Assembly: GCA_905479995.1 (NCBI GenBank)
Contig: CAJQON010000029.1
Location: forward strand, 1-50,053
Length of the DNA stretch: 50,053 nt
Source: an uncultured Flavobacteriales bacterium
GTDB taxonomy: Bacteria > Bacteroidota > Bacteroidia > Flavobacteriales_E > Vicingaceae
Direction of reading: 5' to 3'
Shown here: positions 42,299 to 49,242 of the stretch, one piece after another
How positions within the stretch are numbered: the first letter of the stretch is position 1
How the letters are laid out: each line of letters starts with the position of its first letter
Translations under genes and position numbers: made by a program
The notes under the pieces: generated by a model
Seen by the model: only the letters and a program-made list of their open reading frames with translations
What the model was told of the DNA's origin: nothing
Database searches by the model: none

Positions 42299-43453
42299 AT
42301 GAAAGAACATTTCTTATTGTCTTCAGACTTAATTCATCTCAATCATGGTTCTTTTGGGGCTTGTCCTAAGACGGTTTTTAACAACTATCATTATTGGCAG
42401 GAGCAATTGGAACAATCGCCTGTAGATTTTATTACAAATACTGGGTTAACCGCATTGGGGAATTCTAAAGAGCATTTAGCTAAGTATATAAATTGCGATA
42501 CAAGCGATTTCTTTTTTACCAGTAATCCTACTACTGCTGTAAATACAATTATGAGAAATTTAGCTTTAAATGAAGGTGACGAAATTCTTTCGACCAATTT
42601 AGAGTATGGAGCGTTGGATTTTACTTGGGAGTTTTATGCAAAAAAGAATAACGTAAAGTACGTTAGGCAAGCAATTGATTTGCCATTAAAAAGCAAGGAG
42701 CATTTTTTAGAAATGTTTTGGAAAGGATTGACCGATAAAACTAAAGTGATCTTTATTAGTCAAATTACGAGTGCTACAGCTTTAATTTTTCCAGTTAAAG
42801 AAATAGTGATAAAAGCAAAGACGTTGGGTTTAATTACTATTATTGATGGCGCACATGTGCCTGGGCATATTCCTTTAGATATTAAAGACCTCGATCCAGA
42901 TTATTACACCGGAGCGGTGCACAAATGGTTGTTGTCTCCAAAAGGATGTTCGTTTTTGTACGTTAAAAAAGAATTCCAAAAAAGGTTAGATCCACTCATT
43001 ATTAGTTGGGGTTTCGGTAGGCCAGAGACAGCACAAGGGAGCTTTTTAGATTACCACGAGTACAATGGGACGAGAGATTTTTCAGCATTTTTAACCATGG
43101 AGGTTTTGTTTCAATTTAGAAAAGACACCAAGTGGGAAGAAGAGCTTAAGGTTTGCAAGCAAAAAATATTAAACTGGTATCCAAAATTTTGTGATTTGGT
43201 AGGATCTGAGCCAATTTGTCCAGTAACAGAAGAGTTTTTAGGTTTAATGTTTATGGTTCCGATAAAAACAACCGATGCATTGCTTTTAAAGCAAACTCTT
43301 TTTAAACGTTTTAAGATAGAAATACCTGTAACGGATTATTTAGGCAACTTTGGCATAAGAATTTCTATTTTACCATATACTTCTGATGAGGATATATTGG
43401 CTTTGTATGCCGCTATTAAAACATTAAAAGAAGAAGGCGAATTAATAAAGTAA
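42299..43453 (+). CDS. Class V aminotransferase-fold PLP enzyme (isopenicillin N epimerase-like)
   Basis: 384 residues. It has N-H-G-S-F-G-A-C-P near the start, T-S-N-P-T-T-A-V-N-T, I-D-G-A-H-V-P-G-H-I-P-L with the PLP-ring Asp, and G-A-V-H-K-W-L-L-S-P-K-G with the Schiff-base Lys. Proteins of this type are annotated as isopenicillin N epimerase or cysteine desulfurase relatives. In most bacteria the substrate is unknown, and beta-lactam synthesis is not implied. DUF58 follows 42 bases downstream on the same strand. Confidence 0.87.
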   Translation: MKEHFLLSSDLIHLNHGSFGACPKTVFNNYHYWQEQLEQSPVDFITNTGLTALGNSKEHLAKYINCDTSDFFFTSNPTTAVNTIMRNLALNEGDEILSTNLEYGALDFTWEFYAKKNNVKYVRQAIDLPLKSKEHFLEMFWKGLTDKTKVIFISQITSATALIFPVKEIVIKAKTLGLITIIDGAHVPGHIPLDIKDLDPDYYTGAVHKWLLSPKGCSFLYVKKEFQKRLDPLIISWGFGRPETAQGSFLDYHEYNGTRDFSAFLTMEVLFQFRKDTKWEEELKVCKQKILNWYPKFCDLVGSEPICPVTEEFLGLMFMVPIKTTDALLLKQTLFKRFKIEIPVTDYLGNFGIRISILPYTSDEDILALYAAIKTLKEEGELIK

Positions 43454-43495
43454 GATTTTAAAGCTTAAATTTATAGTTATTAAACCAACAGAGCA

Positions 43496-44425
43496 TTGAA
43501 ACATAACATTGATTTACAACAGATACAGCGGTATGGCAAATTAGATTTAATTGCCAAGCAAGTAGTAGAAGGTTTTATTACTGGATTGCACAAGAGTCCG
43601 TTTCATGGCTTTTCGGTAGAGTTTGCTGAGCACCGCTTGTACAATAGTGGTGAAAGCACACGTCATGTAGATTGGAAATTGTATGGTAGAACAGAAAAGT
43701 TATTTTTAAAACGCTACGAAGAAGAAACAAACTTAAGGTGTCAGTTGATTATTGATGCATCTTCCTCCATGTATTTTCCTGAAGTAGATTACAACGACAG
43801 TGCTACCTTTAATAAAATAAAATTTTCAGTATATGCCTCAGCGGCAATTATGCATTTATTAAAGAAGCAGCGAGATGCTACTGGTTTAAGTATTTTTTCA
43901 GATGGATTAAATGTACATACTCCTGCAAAATCGAGCATGGTTCACCACAAGCATTTAACCAATGAGTTAGAAGGTTTGTTGAACGAGCCTAAGACAAATA
44001 CTAAGACATCGGCTATAAAAGCGTTGCATACCATTGCAGATAGTGTTCACAAGCGTTCGTTAATTGTGTTGTTTAGCGACATGATGGAAAACAGCGAGCA
44101 AACCGATGAGTTGTTTGAGGCTTTACAACATTTAAAATACAACAAGCACGAGGTTATTTTATTTCATACAGTAGATAAGAAAAAGGAAATGGAATTCGAT
44201 TTTGAAAACCGCCCTTATCAATTTATTGATCTTGAAACAGGTGAAGAAATAAAGGTTAACCCGAATGAAGTAAGAGAAACATATATACAACAGGTGCAAA
44301 AACGTACCGAAAAATTAAAGCTGCGTTGTTTGCAGTTTGGGATAAATTTTGTAGAAACCGATATAAACAAAGGCTTTCATTCAATACTGCAAACCTATTT
44401 AGCCAAAAGAAACAAAATGATGTAG
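43496..44425 (+). CDS. DUF58 domain protein, MoxR-associated type
   Basis: 309 residues from a TTG start at 43496 (M-K-H-N-I-D-L-Q-Q-I-Q-R-Y-G). The DUF58 signature is H-V-D-W-K-L-Y-G-R-T-E-K-L-F-L-K-R-Y-E-E-E, followed by a von Willebrand A-like fold with I-D-A-S-S-S-M (metal-site D-x-S-x-S). The length matches the family. Such proteins normally act with a MoxR AAA ATPase and Bat proteins in envelope stress, but none of these is in the window. It is the last clearly core gene before the tRNA and island region. Confidence 0.88.
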   Translation: MKHNIDLQQIQRYGKLDLIAKQVVEGFITGLHKSPFHGFSVEFAEHRLYNSGESTRHVDWKLYGRTEKLFLKRYEEETNLRCQLIIDASSSMYFPEVDYNDSATFNKIKFSVYASAAIMHLLKKQRDATGLSIFSDGLNVHTPAKSSMVHHKHLTNELEGLLNEPKTNTKTSAIKALHTIADSVHKRSLIVLFSDMMENSEQTDELFEALQHLKYNKHEVILFHTVDKKKEMEFDFENRPYQFIDLETGEEIKVNPNEVRETYIQQVQKRTEKLKLRCLQFGINFVETDINKGFHSILQTYLAKRNKMM

Positions 44426-44498
44426 GCAGTGCAGTTAAACTGTAAAAGCCTGTAAGAGAAATAGATTGAAAAAAACTTTTATTTTTTTTGCAATTCTA

Positions 44499-44530
44499 TT
44501 GCATAATTATAAAACTAACTTATATATTTG
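44499..44530 (+). promoter_or_regulatory. Promoter of the tRNA-Asp transcript
   Basis: TTG (44499-44501) and a perfect TATATTTG (TAnnTTTG, 44523-44530), spaced 21 bases. The TATATTTGCA context directly before a structured leader is the form seen at stable-RNA genes of Flavobacteriia. Initiation is expected near 44537. Confidence 0.6.
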
Positions 44531-44533
44531 CAG

Positions 44534-44641
44534 CCCCTTTAAGGGGAAGTTCTTTAATAAAAATTCCGAAAGGGATTAAAGATAAAAGCGCTCAACGGAA
44601 GTTGAACGTAAAAAACCTAAAAACATCCACTGGATGTTTTT
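44534..44641 (+). ncRNA. Structured leader or small RNA upstream of tRNA-Asp
   Basis: About 105 bases between promoter and tRNA hold three hairpins: CCCCTT-T-AAGGGG (44534-44546), TCAAC-GGAA-GTTGA with a GNRA-type loop (44592-44605), and AAAAACATCC-ACT-GGATGTTTTT (44619-44641), the last ending in T's like an intrinsic terminator. A boxA-like GTTCTTTAA lies at 44549-44557. It could be an rRNA-type antitermination leader for the tRNA or an independent small RNA. No coding frame is apparent. Confidence 0.4.
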
Positions 44642-44654
44642 GCAACGGTTTTTT

Positions 44655-44731
44655 GGTCTGGTAGTTCAGTTGGTTAGAATACCTGCCTGTCACGCAGGGG
44701 GTCGCGGGTTCGAGTCCCGTCCAGACCGCCA
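44655..44731 (+). tRNA. tRNA-Asp (anticodon GTC)
   Basis: A complete cloverleaf. The acceptor stem is GGTCTGG / CCAGACC, the D-arm includes AGTTCAGTTGGTTAGAAT, and the anticodon stem CCTGC/GCAGG closes a CTGTCAC loop with GTC. The T-arm is CGGGTTCGAGTCCCG. The discriminator is G at 44728 and CCA is encoded at 44729-44731. Its 3' half is a likely integration target for the downstream island. Confidence 0.97.
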
Positions 44732-44741
44732 ATAAGCTCTG

Positions 44742-44767
44742 AAGCCCCTTATTTAAGGGGCTTTTTT
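44742..44767 (+). terminator. Terminator of tRNA-Asp
   Basis: AAGCCCCTT (44742-44750) pairs with AAGGGGCTT (44755-44763) across ATTT, followed by a T run. It lies 10 bases after the tRNA. Confidence 0.88.
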
Positions 44768-44775
44768 GTTTTCAA

Positions 44776-44795
44776 GGGGGCAGAAATGGGGGCAG
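44776..44795. repeat. Direct repeat GGGGGCAG x2, possible integrase arm sites
   Basis: GGGGGCAG occurs at 44776-44783 and 44788-44795, 12 bases apart, just past the tRNA terminator. G-rich direct repeats of this type near a tRNA recall attachment regions of Bacteroidota integrative elements. No integrase gene is present on this side in the window. The rest of 44796-44923 shows no gene. Confidence 0.35.
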
Positions 44796-44923
44796 TTTTC
44801 ACCCGCTATATACTTTTCAATAGTTTTTAACAACTCTTATCGAAATACGTGTATACACTCCTAAAGATTGCATGAAAATATAAAGGCATGTATATGCTTG
44901 GTAGGATATTCAAAGAATCAACC

Positions 44924-45565
44924 TTATAAGTAGTAGATTGATTCTAAAAATTCAGAAATTACACTTATAAAGTGTTTGATAGTCTTGTCATTGTTTAACT
45001 TAACAACATAATACTCTTCATGTTCTATTAGTTCGATATGAGGTATTTGTTTAATCAAATTTGTAGTTTTTTTTCCACTACTCTTTGGGAGTATGCTATT
45101 TGATGAATGAACATAGAGATTTCTGAGTTTATTTAAACTCTGTATTTTAATCCATTGACTTTGAGCTTTGCTGAAATCAATACCCACTATTTTTTCTAAG
45201 TATAATCTTGATTGAAAAATGCCAGAACCAGATATATCTTTAATTAATACTGATTGATTTTCTTCGGCCTTCTTACAAAAATCATTCATTGCCTGTTCTA
45301 AGAGAGAATATAACGAAATAATAATGGAGCTATAATAAATATTTAAGGTAGCTTGTTTCGTATAGATCTCAATTTCGTCAAAATGCATAAAGATCTCCTC
45401 TTCAGGGGTCTTGTGATATTCTTTAAGAATTTTATTTATATTTTCATCAATTTGATCATTTGTAATTTTTAAATAATCATTAAATGCATCCAATTGAATT
45501 TCTATTGTTATGAAATGAAATAAATCAGAATTTAATTTTGGATTTATTTGCTTCCCAAGTCCCAT
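44924..45565 (-). CDS. HEPN-domain protein, putative RNase of a defence or toxin system
   Basis: A 213-residue all-helical protein. It has Y-Y-S-S-I-I-I-S-L-Y-S-L-L-E-Q-A-M-N-D-F (about 77-96) and later L-N-K-L-R-N-L-Y-V-H (144-153). R148-N-x-x-x-H153 fits the R-x4-6-H active site of HEPN ribonucleases, where Asn after Arg is frequent. Many HEPN proteins are toxins or antiviral effectors, paired with an antitoxin or built into a larger system. No MNT-type antitoxin lies beside it. The gene is the tRNA-proximal member of the island and stands apart from the small membrane protein gene by 66 bases. Function beyond the HEPN fold is inference. Confidence 0.6.
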   Translation of the reverse strand: MGLGKQINPKLNSDLFHFITIEIQLDAFNDYLKITNDQIDENINKILKEYHKTPEEEIFMHFDEIEIYTKQATLNIYYSSIIISLYSLLEQAMNDFCKKAEENQSVLIKDISGSGIFQSRLYLEKIVGIDFSKAQSQWIKIQSLNKLRNLYVHSSNSILPKSSGKKTTNLIKQIPHIELIEHEEYYVVKLNNDKTIKHFISVISEFLESIYYL

Positions 45566-45631
45566 AATATAGATTCAAAATTGTTACGAGATAAATTTAT
45601 TAATAATTTTAATTTATATCGAGTTAATAGT

Positions 45632-45892
45632 TTATTTAGTTTGATCAATATCTTTTTTAGGGCTTAATTTATTTTCCAAATTTTTAATTACATTTTTTTC
45701 GTTTTGTTTTTTGAAGAATAAGTATAAAGTAACACCTAAAATTATAAGTATTGTAAAAAATAATAATCTACTACTTTTTGATTTTGTATTGGCTATAACT
45801 TGATCTGCGGTTATTGTTTGGATTGTCTGATTAATTGCTTCTCCACCAACTATCCCATTAAGCATGTCTGATGATTCTATATTCATTTTCAT
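45632..45892 (-). CDS. Small single-span membrane protein
   Basis: 86 residues with one membrane span (about 43-60), a polar N-terminus and a Lys-rich C-terminus (K-K-Q-N-E-K-N). The ATG at 45892 overlaps the previous gene by 35 bases. A second ATG at 45886 would shorten the overlap slightly. No family is recognised. The overlap suggests it is coupled to the 45858-46208 gene. Confidence 0.5.
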   Translation of the reverse strand: MKMNIESSDMLNGIVGGEAINQTIQTITADQVIANTKSKSSRLLFFTILIILGVTLYLFFKKQNEKNVIKNLENKLSPKKDIDQTK

Positions 45893-46208
45893 TTAGTTTT
45901 TTGTAAGCAAATTCATAAATAGCATTGTAAGATTCGTTTTGATAATTGACTTGGTGTGTCAAGCATCCAAATTGAAAATCAGCTCCTAGTAAATAATTGG
46001 TAGGTAGAGAAAGTTCTGTCTTCTCTCCAAGTAACCGGTTTAAGATTTTCCAATTTTTATCAATCATTTTGTCAATTTGTGATTTGTGATCTCTTTTCTT
46101 CTTTGATTTTATGTTGTTATATCGGATTTGATTTTCTCGGTTCTCAAAGCGTTGATTCGAACGCTTAGGGTAAAACTCTTTCTTAGTTAATGGGTCTGTT
46201 CTTTTCAT
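45858..46208 (-). CDS. Small basic protein typical of Bacteroidota mobile elements
   Basis: 116 residues. The N-terminus M-K-R-T-D-P-L-T-K-K-E-F-Y-P-K-R-S-N-Q-R-F resembles a recurrent leader of short proteins found in Bacteroidota integrative elements. A basic helical segment follows (K-S-K-K-K-R-D-H-K). Function unknown. It lies 140 bases downstream of the DUF3987 gene across an inverted repeat. Confidence 0.55.
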   Translation of the reverse strand: MKRTDPLTKKEFYPKRSNQRFENRENQIRYNNIKSKKKRDHKSQIDKMIDKNWKILNRLLGEKTELSLPTNYLLGADFQFGCLTHQVNYQNESYNAIYEFAYKKLNENEYRIIRHA

Positions 46209-46311
46209 AGTTTTTATTATAAATTTACTTCAGGCATTCTTTTTTGCCAAAAAAACTATTTTAATCTATCCTCAACTATATTAATGGAGATTTGTTTAAA
46301 TTAATTTGGAT

Positions 46312-46342
46312 TAGGATTCATAGGAAATACTAGTGAATCCTA
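46312..46342. repeat. Inverted repeat after the DUF3987 gene
   Basis: TAGGATTCA (46312-46320) and TGAATCCTA (46334-46342) form a 9-base stem with a 13-base loop. Further copies of the ATCCTA core follow at once. It has no T run on the minus strand. It may be an operator or an mRNA 3' structure. Confidence 0.45.
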
Positions 46343-46348
46343 CAAATC

Positions 46349-47650
46349 CTATAGTAATTGGGCTTTTACTTTTACATATACATTATGTTTTGGCTTTGAA
46401 ATAAGTTCTAAGCGAACAAATTCCTCTAAATACTTTTCAGCGGTTTTTAAATTTAAGTCAATTTGAAGAGCTACTCCATTTGCATCTTGCCTTTGAAAGT
46501 TGTCGGGTAATTGATTGAAATAATTCTCCTTTGAATAATTGTTTTTGAGTTGATTGCTTATTAGGAAGTTGTGCGCTTTAGACGCTTGGTTTCTAAAATA
46601 GTTTATCAGTTTAATTGCTCCTTGAATAGACTTATTGCTAACATTTGAAATAGGGACATAATTATCTGTTGAATTTAAGACCTCTAGAATGAGCGCTAAT
46701 CTGGCGCAATAAATATCACTTTTAGAAATGGAGCCAGACATGAAGCTAGGTGTTTTTTCATTGTTAAATGTATCCACATTTTGATTATACCATTCTATAA
46801 AAGTAGCTTTAGCCTCATCATCAAATTTAATAATGGAGTGTTGAATGTTTCCAAAATCATCAATCTCAATTTCTTTATTATTTACTCTCAACATTAAATT
46901 GTTATAATCATCTATCGTTTTATCGTTAACTTCTTTATCTAACCAATGGGATTTTCTACCTGAATCATTAAACACTAACAGAATTCTATCTATAAACCCA
47001 TTTTTACTTCTCATACCTCCAAACATTTCAACTAGAGAGTCTGGTTGAGTAGAACCTATTACTGGTATAAATGGTGACTCAATTCGGATTGCACCTGCAG
47101 CAACTCTATTGAATGTGTAGGGTTGGTTACTGAAAATTGAAAGCCAAAACTGCTCTTCTGAACCCTTACTATATCTATTGAAATCTTTTGTCCAACTTAG
47201 TATTTCATCTCTATAATATCCAATCCCTTTTGGGTTTTGATTGTGAATATGGATTATAGCTTCTGGTGTAGTGTCACCAATTTGGATCTGTTTAAGCATA
47301 GGTTGTTTGGTGTTTAGTTGCTCCTCTTTTGTGAGGTTTTCATATTCCATCAATTCCTCCTTATTCTTCCTGTTTAGATCCTTTCCGATAAGCTCTATGG
47401 GGGAGAAGCAGAAGTTTAAGGAATGGGTCTTATTTACCCCAGGCTTACCCACGGTAATTAGGAAAAGAATAGGGGATTCTAACCAGTTTGGTTTCACTTG
47501 AACCTTATAGGTATTGCCAATTAGGAGAGAAGATGTGTATAAGACACCAGCACCTAAATATCCTATTGGAAAATTTAGAGATTCGTTACCCTCTTTTATG
47601 AATTGTTGAATTGTTTTAGGGAAAACTTCAATAGGAAAATTTGTGTTCAT
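46349..47650 (-). CDS. DUF3987 P-loop protein of mobile elements
   Basis: 433 residues. A DUF3987-type ATPase with Walker A-like G-K-P-G-V-N-K-T-H-S (68-77), then G-I-G-Y-Y-R-D-E-I (142-150) as the probable Walker B region and I-G-S-T-Q-P (sensor-like). The C-terminal 70 residues look like a winged helix (T-A-E-K-Y-L-E-E-F-V-R-L-E-L-I). Such proteins are commonly found beside excisionase-like HTH genes and integrases in Bacteroidota elements, probably acting in replication or maintenance. Here it is two bases downstream of the 47653-47967 gene, within an island operon. Confidence 0.82.
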   Translation of the reverse strand: MNTNFPIEVFPKTIQQFIKEGNESLNFPIGYLGAGVLYTSSLLIGNTYKVQVKPNWLESPILFLITVGKPGVNKTHSLNFCFSPIELIGKDLNRKNKEELMEYENLTKEEQLNTKQPMLKQIQIGDTTPEAIIHIHNQNPKGIGYYRDEILSWTKDFNRYSKGSEEQFWLSIFSNQPYTFNRVAAGAIRIESPFIPVIGSTQPDSLVEMFGGMRSKNGFIDRILLVFNDSGRKSHWLDKEVNDKTIDDYNNLMLRVNNKEIEIDDFGNIQHSIIKFDDEAKATFIEWYNQNVDTFNNEKTPSFMSGSISKSDIYCARLALILEVLNSTDNYVPISNVSNKSIQGAIKLINYFRNQASKAHNFLISNQLKNNYSKENYFNQLPDNFQRQDANGVALQIDLNLKTAEKYLEEFVRLELISKPKHNVYVKVKAQLL

Positions 47651-47652
47651 GA

Positions 47653-47967
47653 TTATATTGTGATTGAGATAAGAGCCTCTTTAGTTGGGTCTAATCTGAT
47701 TTGTAATTTGATGTTTATTAATCCTATTTCAGGGTCAATCAATTTAAGTTTTTCGATTTCATTTTCAACAGTAACCCATAATGAATAGTCAGATAGGTGA
47801 GGTCTGGAGCTAAGTTCAAAGTATAATTCTGAAATTAGTTTGGATTTTTTCTGAATTATAAAAGCCTTCGCTTTTGGACTTTTCTTATAGCGGTCTAATT
47901 CTTCAAGCATGATTTGAATTAAGTCTTCTCCGGGGTAACCAGCAATTTTATGATGATTGGAATTCAT
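47653..47967 (-). CDS. Small protein of unknown function in the island operon
   Basis: 104 residues, no family recognised. It is mostly helical and charged in the first half (E-E-L-D-R-Y-K-K-S-P-K-A-K-A-F), with a strand-like C-terminus (I-N-I-K-L-Q-I-R-L-D-P). It overlaps the HTH gene by 4 bases and is followed 2 bases later by the DUF3987 gene, so all three are one transcription unit. Confidence 0.55.
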   Translation of the reverse strand: MNSNHHKIAGYPGEDLIQIMLEELDRYKKSPKAKAFIIQKKSKLISELYFELSSRPHLSDYSLWVTVENEIEKLKLIDPEIGLINIKLQIRLDPTKEALISITI

Positions 47968-48260
47968 AAATGCCCCTTTTTTCGTTTTAATATTTTCTGA
48001 CTTTCCAGAGCTTCTAAAACTTCTGACTTATAGAAGAAAACTCTCCTGCCTAGATAATGAGGTTTTAACACTCCTGCCTTAGACCATTGTGTTACAGTGT
48101 TAATGTTCACATTGAACATATTAGCAATATCCTCTCTTTTTAGGAGCTCGAAATTTTTCTCAGGCTTCTTGGGTTGATTATTAAATTTGGCTAGCCTATA
48201 ATCAATTGCCTTTTCAATGATATCTGTAAGTTCTTCTTTTGTTGTAATAACTGTAGTCAT
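47964..48260 (-). CDS. Helix-turn-helix protein, excisionase-like (HTH_17)
   Basis: 98 residues. The C-terminal half is a MerR-like HTH: L-K-R-E-D-I-A-N-M-F-N-V-N-I-N-T-V-T-Q-W (40-59) followed by G-V-L-K-P-H-Y-L-G-R-R-V-F-F-Y-K-S-E-V-L-E-A-L (63-85). This is the form of HTH_17 excisionase or recombination-directionality-like proteins in mobile elements. It probably binds DNA to control excision or the operon. It is the first gene of the 48260-46349 unit. Confidence 0.85.
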   Translation of the reverse strand: MTTVITTKEELTDIIEKAIDYRLAKFNNQPKKPEKNFELLKREDIANMFNVNINTVTQWSKAGVLKPHYLGRRVFFYKSEVLEALESQKILKRKKGHL

Positions 48261-48350
48261 AGCACTTTAATTTATATTAAAATACAAAGAGAGTTAGAAA
48301 CGCAAAGTTTGGATTGCCGAGCTTGCGCTGGGGATGAATTTATTATTTAA

Positions 48351-48369
48351 TCACCTGATAGTCAGGTGA
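48351..48369. repeat. Perfect hairpin at the end of the 48362 gene
   Basis: TCACCTGA-TAG-TCAGGTGA is a perfect 8-base inverted repeat with a 3-base loop. It contains the TGA stop of the 48362-49174 gene. T's after it on the minus strand are few, so it is a weak terminator or an operator for the HTH gene, whose start lies about 90 bases away. Confidence 0.5.
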
Positions 48370-49174
48370 ATAAATTTCTATATAATTTGTGAGCTTCTTG
48401 ATCAACGGGTATGTGGGTTAATGATCTTTTCTTAAGTTCTATTTGAAAATAGGAGCAAAATGTTGCAGATATTACTGAAAAATCATTTTGCTTTAGTAGC
48501 CCTTTTAAATCTAAATATTCTATAACGATATTAATCTCAGATAAAGCAGGTGTAACACCTTTAAAGCTTCCGTCATCTCTTAATGTTCCTATATTATTTA
48601 ATGATGAAATTGTTGTGAAAAAATCATCAGGTTTCTTAAAAAGCTTAACAATTTCTTCTTGTTTTTCTAAGTCTTCTTCATTGTCAATGTCTTTCTCAAA
48701 ATCTATTAGCCTATCCACCGCCCATTCGGATAACTTATCTAAACGTTTTTCTTCTGAAATTCTTGGAGTATTTATCTTTAATGAACTTCTAGTGAAAGTC
48801 CCGGTCATTCTAATGAAATCTTCCTTACTTCCTTCATATTGATTTAAGTGACGTGTTAGAATTGTTTTTATTTGATCTACATCGGTTATTATTAACTGTT
48901 GATAAATGAAGTAGTTAAAACAACCTTTCAATGAAGGCTTAATGATCAAAGGTGTATCTTCATTAAGAAGATTTTCAGCAACAGCATTATCATATAGTCC
49001 AAGCGAAGAAACGGGCTCTCCAATTTGCACCATAGAATGTTGCTTGAAAATAGAGAGGTATTCAACTTTGTCTAGATCATCCTTAAGGTCAGAATCATTT
49101 TCAAATAGATACTGGAGACTCCTGAAAATGAATTTTACATCTATATCGTATATGTTTTTAGAATAGTTACTCAA
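48362..49174 (-). CDS. Protein of unknown function divergent from hsdM
   Basis: 270 residues, not recognised. No signal peptide or membrane span. The sequence is acidic and helical (D-V-K-F-I-F-R-S-L-Q-Y-L-F-E-N; K-D-I-D-N-E-E-D-L-E-K-Q-E-E), with one basic patch near T-R-S-S-L-K. It starts 68 bases from hsdM in the opposite direction and so shares its regulatory region. It could be a regulator, an accessory of the restriction system, or island cargo. Nothing in the sequence decides. Confidence 0.55.
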   Translation of the reverse strand: MSNYSKNIYDIDVKFIFRSLQYLFENDSDLKDDLDKVEYLSIFKQHSMVQIGEPVSSLGLYDNAVAENLLNEDTPLIIKPSLKGCFNYFIYQQLIITDVDQIKTILTRHLNQYEGSKEDFIRMTGTFTRSSLKINTPRISEEKRLDKLSEWAVDRLIDFEKDIDNEEDLEKQEEIVKLFKKPDDFFTTISSLNNIGTLRDDGSFKGVTPALSEINIVIEYLDLKGLLKQNDFSVISATFCSYFQIELKKRSLTHIPVDQEAHKLYRNLFT

Positions 49175-49242
49175 TTGTTGGTTCTTTCTTTTAATAATCG
49201 TCTAAAAATACTAAGTTTATATCAAATTATTTCAAAGACTAA

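Noticed and set aside
44817-44909. A short minus-strand frame ending S-L-G-V-Y-T-R-I-S-I-R-V-V-K-N-Y before a stop, resembling the tail of a tyrosine recombinase next to the tRNA
   Set aside because: Only about 30 codons lie between stops and no catalytic motif is present. The resemblance rests on a few residues, so an integrase remnant cannot be supported.
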